A stretch of DNA of 64,000 nucleotides from the NCBI GenBank assembly GCA_039881145.1, contig JAYKKI010000015.1, positions 27,865,501 to 27,929,500 on the forward strand, in the 5' to 3' direction. A program made the position numbers and the translations under genes. This DNA comes from Druceiella hillmani (lineage: Eukaryota; Arthropoda; Insecta; Lepidoptera; Hepialidae). Shown here piece after piece: positions 60,646 to 64,000 of the stretch; position 1 is the first letter of the stretch; the number at the start of each line of letters is the position of its first letter. The notes below the pieces were generated by a model. The model searched no databases. It saw only the letters and a program-made list of their open reading frames with translations, and was not told the DNA's origin.

Positions 60646-63040
60646 ATGACGTTGATACCTGCGGAAAAACAAAGACAGTGTAAAGAGAAATTGAAACGTG
60701 ATCCCGATAAGTATGACGATTTAAAAAAAAAGAGAAAATTACCTTGAAAAAAAAGGCTATACAAAGATTTCACAGTGAAAGACAAACATCGCTAAAATAA
60801 TTTGAAAACTAAAGGAGGAAGATCAGAAATAACGCAAAATAAACGTCTAATGTGTTATCGATATGATGTTATCTAGTTCTCCTTCAATCATTCAAGAACT
60901 TCTGCGACAGCAACCACACTTTAGCAACGATGGTAATAACAAGACTGAGCGGGCTTCTCCACATAAAATGCCAGAACTGAAAAATAATTCAGGAAATAAG
61001 AGGAGAGGGAGAAATAAAGTGAGAAAAGATGATGCAAAATCGTATAAAGAGACAACGAAAACAAGACAACGTAAAGTTAGGAATAAAGTACGAGAAGTAC
61101 AAAAAACTTTACCAAAGAAAAGAAAGTCAAAGAAATAATAGTAGCTGAAAAATTTAAATATTAGAAACTTACTTGTGCCATTAAAGTAGAATATCAAAAA
61201 GTGTAAGGACCGCGAAATAAAAACTTGTTAAAAAATATATTCAACTCTATGGATAGTCCAGGAAAACAAGTAATTACAGCAGTCACTGGGATTAAAAGGT
61301 CAGCTGAGAATATATGTACCACTGCAATGAAGTGTTACAAAGGTCAAGATAAAAATAAAGGCATTTTACGTTAGCGGTTATGTATTAAGACCTACAGCTA
61401 GCAAAACGGATACGAAAACCATGTCAAGCTAGAGCGAAGTCCGAAACAGATTCTTATTATATAACGCGAAAAACTTATTTTAGATTTTTAAACAAGAACA
61501 CCCTACAACTAAAGGTTCTCACTATTATTTTACACAAAACTGACCATTCACTGTTATGAAATCTACTTTAAATGGCCGTGAAATATGCTTGTGGAAAGTT
61601 CATGTCAACCCGACTTATTTTATCATTAGTCTGTGATCCAAAAAATCAGGCTTGTATGTATGATATTTGCCAAAAATATTACAATAAAGAAATAATCTAT
61701 GGTGTATTTAAAGACAAATGATCTATGAAATGGTGCGAATAGGGAAGACAAGAAGAATTTTATGAAAAACTGGCAAAAAATGAAAGCTATTAAAAATATC
61801 AAACAAGTAAAAATAGGGAGAGTTAAAGACCTAATGAAAATTTTAATGAAGAGCTTAAAATTTTAAAGAAGCATACATACAGCTTGAAAAGTTTAAGTTT
61901 TTCGTAGAGGCTATTCAAAATTTAGAAAAAACTAAGATAGTAATAGTGGCAGACTTTGTTGAAAATTATAACGGTAAATACCATAAAGAAATGCAAGGTC
62001 ATAATTTTGGTGGATCTAAAGTGGAGTCTAATAAGATTAAATACAAAACTGAATCCTACTGGACTATATCGTTGAGCACCAGCCATTAGCTATTTGGACC
62101 AATTTGCACCTGATTCGGAACGAAGTAAGTGAGAAACCTCCGAAAGTCAAAATAACTAATTTATTCCTAATGAACCTTTCAGTCAATACAGAGAAAAACA
62201 TTTTATTTAAGTTGCACGAAATTATTTGATCACATATTTATGGCAATGATATGGTTTTTCTTCGAAGCAAGACACGGCAAAGGTCCTGCTGGCGGAATTG
62301 CTGGCTACCTTAAAAGAATAGCCGACAATAAGTTTGCTGCAGGAGTGGACATTGCATCTGCTGAACAATTCTATGAGGCGTTAAACGGTCAGAAAGATTA
62401 AATTTTACGTCATCATTTTGAAAGATATTAAAATTATTTCAAAGCAGCTACCTCCTAAAATTACACCGCTTGGTGGTACAACGAATGTAGACCAAATATT
62501 TACAAACCTTTATAGAGAGCTGCAATACCGAAATCTAAGCTGCTTCTGCAAGCGTAGATTTTGTCAATGTTTGTTGCCAAAATACTTAGGCCCATAACGG
62601 GAATGTTTCTCGATCTAGCATTATTTCTGAAAACCAAAACTTACCTTTTGAGTTTGATGACGACTTGCCTCTAAGTTACATGAAAAGTCTAGAGAAATCG
62701 CCGTTGCGAGATGTCAATCTGTTCGAATTATGTAAAAAAGAAACCTATTTATAAGATCATTTATGGATCTTCAGACGAAGAGCCATAATCAGGGCCTTCT
62801 GATCTAAATACTAATGAAGATGACAAGAAAAACTGCTTAATTTTGAAAGGAAATTATTCGGTAGTGAATGTACATGCTACAAAATGAAAAATATACAGAT
62901 ATGCTTGGGTTGTTGATGATTTAAATGATGGTGCAATTAAAGTCACCTTTCACGATGTGTAAAAGAAGATACAATCTGTGGATTAGATTGCAATGACATA
63001 TCTTATATTCTACCCATAGACATTGTAAAATTCTTCTAAC
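60646..63040 (+). pseudogene. Decayed near-full-length copy of an uncharacterised invertebrate transposon-like gene
   Basis: Fragments in the order expected of a multicopy family I have seen annotated as uncharacterised proteins in insects and other invertebrates. They begin with an N-terminal Lys/Arg-rich part (ATG 60646: EKQRQCKEKLKRDPDKY) and a 91-codon basic open frame (60863-61138, VRNKVREVQKTLPKKRK). SPGKQVIT follows near 61256, then a Cys-containing CDPKNQACMYDIC at 61631-61670. KKHTYSLK leads to VIVADFVENYNGKYHKEMQG (Asp 61952, ENY 61961-61969). AIWTNLHL lies near 62090, FFEARHGKGPAGGIAGYLKR at 62258-62320, FDDDLPLSYMKS near 62655 and NDISYILPIDIVK near 62990-63030. The family's SDG block is lost (FLMNLSV) and many stops and frameshifts are present, so it is dead. 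Enzymatic role unproven; the spaced acidic blocks would fit a nuclease-fold transposase. Confidence 0.72.
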
Positions 63041-64000
63041 GCCGGCAATTAGAAATAAGCGTGGTCTATTGTACTTTGACTTCAAAAACTATGTAGATGT
63101 ATTTGAAAAATGATTTTGCATTTGGTTTAATTTTAAGAAACGTTGATGATCTTATATAAATGATTGATATAAGTATAAATTTAATTTTCTGATCAATAAA
63201 AACTATTGACAATTTTTTGCTTTTATAACATAATAAGGTTTTGTCAAATTTTGATTTAGTCTCTTGAGCCACTAATTTGCTCACTTAGTTGTCCCTAGTA
63301 ATCCTCATCGATTTATTTGTCACGTTACCTGAAAATTGTCAAAATTGATATCTTGTTTATTGTTGTCATTAGATAAGTTCACAGTAATATTTTATCTTGT
63401 ATAAGTTTTATTTGACACCATTAATTAAAACAATATGTAAAAAAAATTCTATGAGGTACCCAGGAGACATTAAACATAGTGATTTTGGAAAAAATACTGA
63501 CTGTAGTGTTATGTTTGAATATGCGCAACAAATATAATTAGGAACTTAAAAAAATTTAAAAAATTCGCTACATAATACCTTGTTATTTTATTTGAAAAAA
63601 AATAGATACATTTACTGGTTACCCCAGAGACTAATCACAGTATTATGTCCGCTAATTAGCTCAAAACATTATAATAAACCCCGAAAATATACACCGATCC
63701 GCCTTAAAATTAGTAGTTCACGATGTTCCACTACTAATACTACACAAGTACAGAAATAAAATCAAAGTGTAATAAATTATCAAAACACGTTCTTAAATAC
63801 AAAAAAGGTTTATTGACCCATATCGAGTAACACGAAAAGCCGAAAACTCTTGTCTATTATTCAACTTTTACATTATGATAATTAATCTGCTTATAAATTA
63901 AAACTCAACTATTGTATCGAGTTTAATTATTATATTTTATAAAGTTTTTAAACTTATATTAATCTTTCGAAGATAATTTAATACCAATCATCGACAAAAA
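63041..64000. other. AT-rich gene-free DNA
   Basis: Contains no recognisable feature. The 72-codon minus-strand frame at 63066-63284 has no domain. Confidence 0.55.

Noticed and set aside
60892..61197. 101-codon minus-strand frame
   Set aside because: It is the antisense shadow of the Lys/Arg-rich plus-strand frame of the transposon-like relic.

Overview
This window is intergenic (or deep intronic) DNA from an arthropod nuclear genome, most probably an insect. It is strongly AT-rich, at roughly 70 % by eye. It carries long (TA)n microsatellites and the decayed remains of pogo/Tigger-, mariner- and possibly Helitron-type DNA transposons. There are no operons, ribosome binding sites or long reading frames. 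The order of insect cannot be settled from the sequence. I find no intact protein-coding gene, no convincing tRNA or rRNA gene and no CRISPR array in 64 kb; most reading frames over 60 codons are chance products of AT-rich DNA or of (TA)n tracts.

Layout, left to right. 1-11.3 kb: AT-rich DNA with higher-complexity islands, a 68-71 bp minisatellite with higher-order structure (5.6-6.5 kb) and a 31-bp-arm hairpin (8.43-8.50 kb). 11.4-12.7 kb: pogo/Tigger transposase relic. 12.7-20.6 kb: nearly featureless apart from an island at 16.0-16.5 kb. 20.66-21.32 kb: internally deleted mariner on the minus strand. 22.5-27.85 kb: three GC-rich, splice-signal-bearing islands, the best candidates for fragments of a host gene, plus a Helitron-like end and one copy of a dispersed repeat whose second copy lies at 30.55 kb. 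31.9-34.1 kb: perfect palindrome, triplicated 148-bp repeat and a second mariner relic split by a 26-bp tandem array. 37.6-37.8 kb: three consecutive inverted repeats. 39.8-46.3 kb: (TA)n tracts in empty DNA. 48.8 kb: an exon-like 71 bp. 52.9-53.9 kb and 60.65-63.04 kb: two decayed copies of a repetitive gene family found in many invertebrate genomes, which I know only as uncharacterised transposon-like proteins. 54-60 kb: long compound microsatellites.

Nothing here works together as a pathway. All recognisable coding matter is mobile-element debris carrying stop codons, frameshifts and, in the DDE/D elements, lost catalytic residues. The most interesting unexplained signals are the clean hairpins (8.43 kb and the 37.6-37.8 kb trio), the possible exons at 22.5/24.3/27.6 kb, the tandem array inside a mariner relic, and the two copies of the uncharacterised element. 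I did not see a previously undescribed functional system. Statements about conservation or family membership rest on pattern recognition and need database searches.
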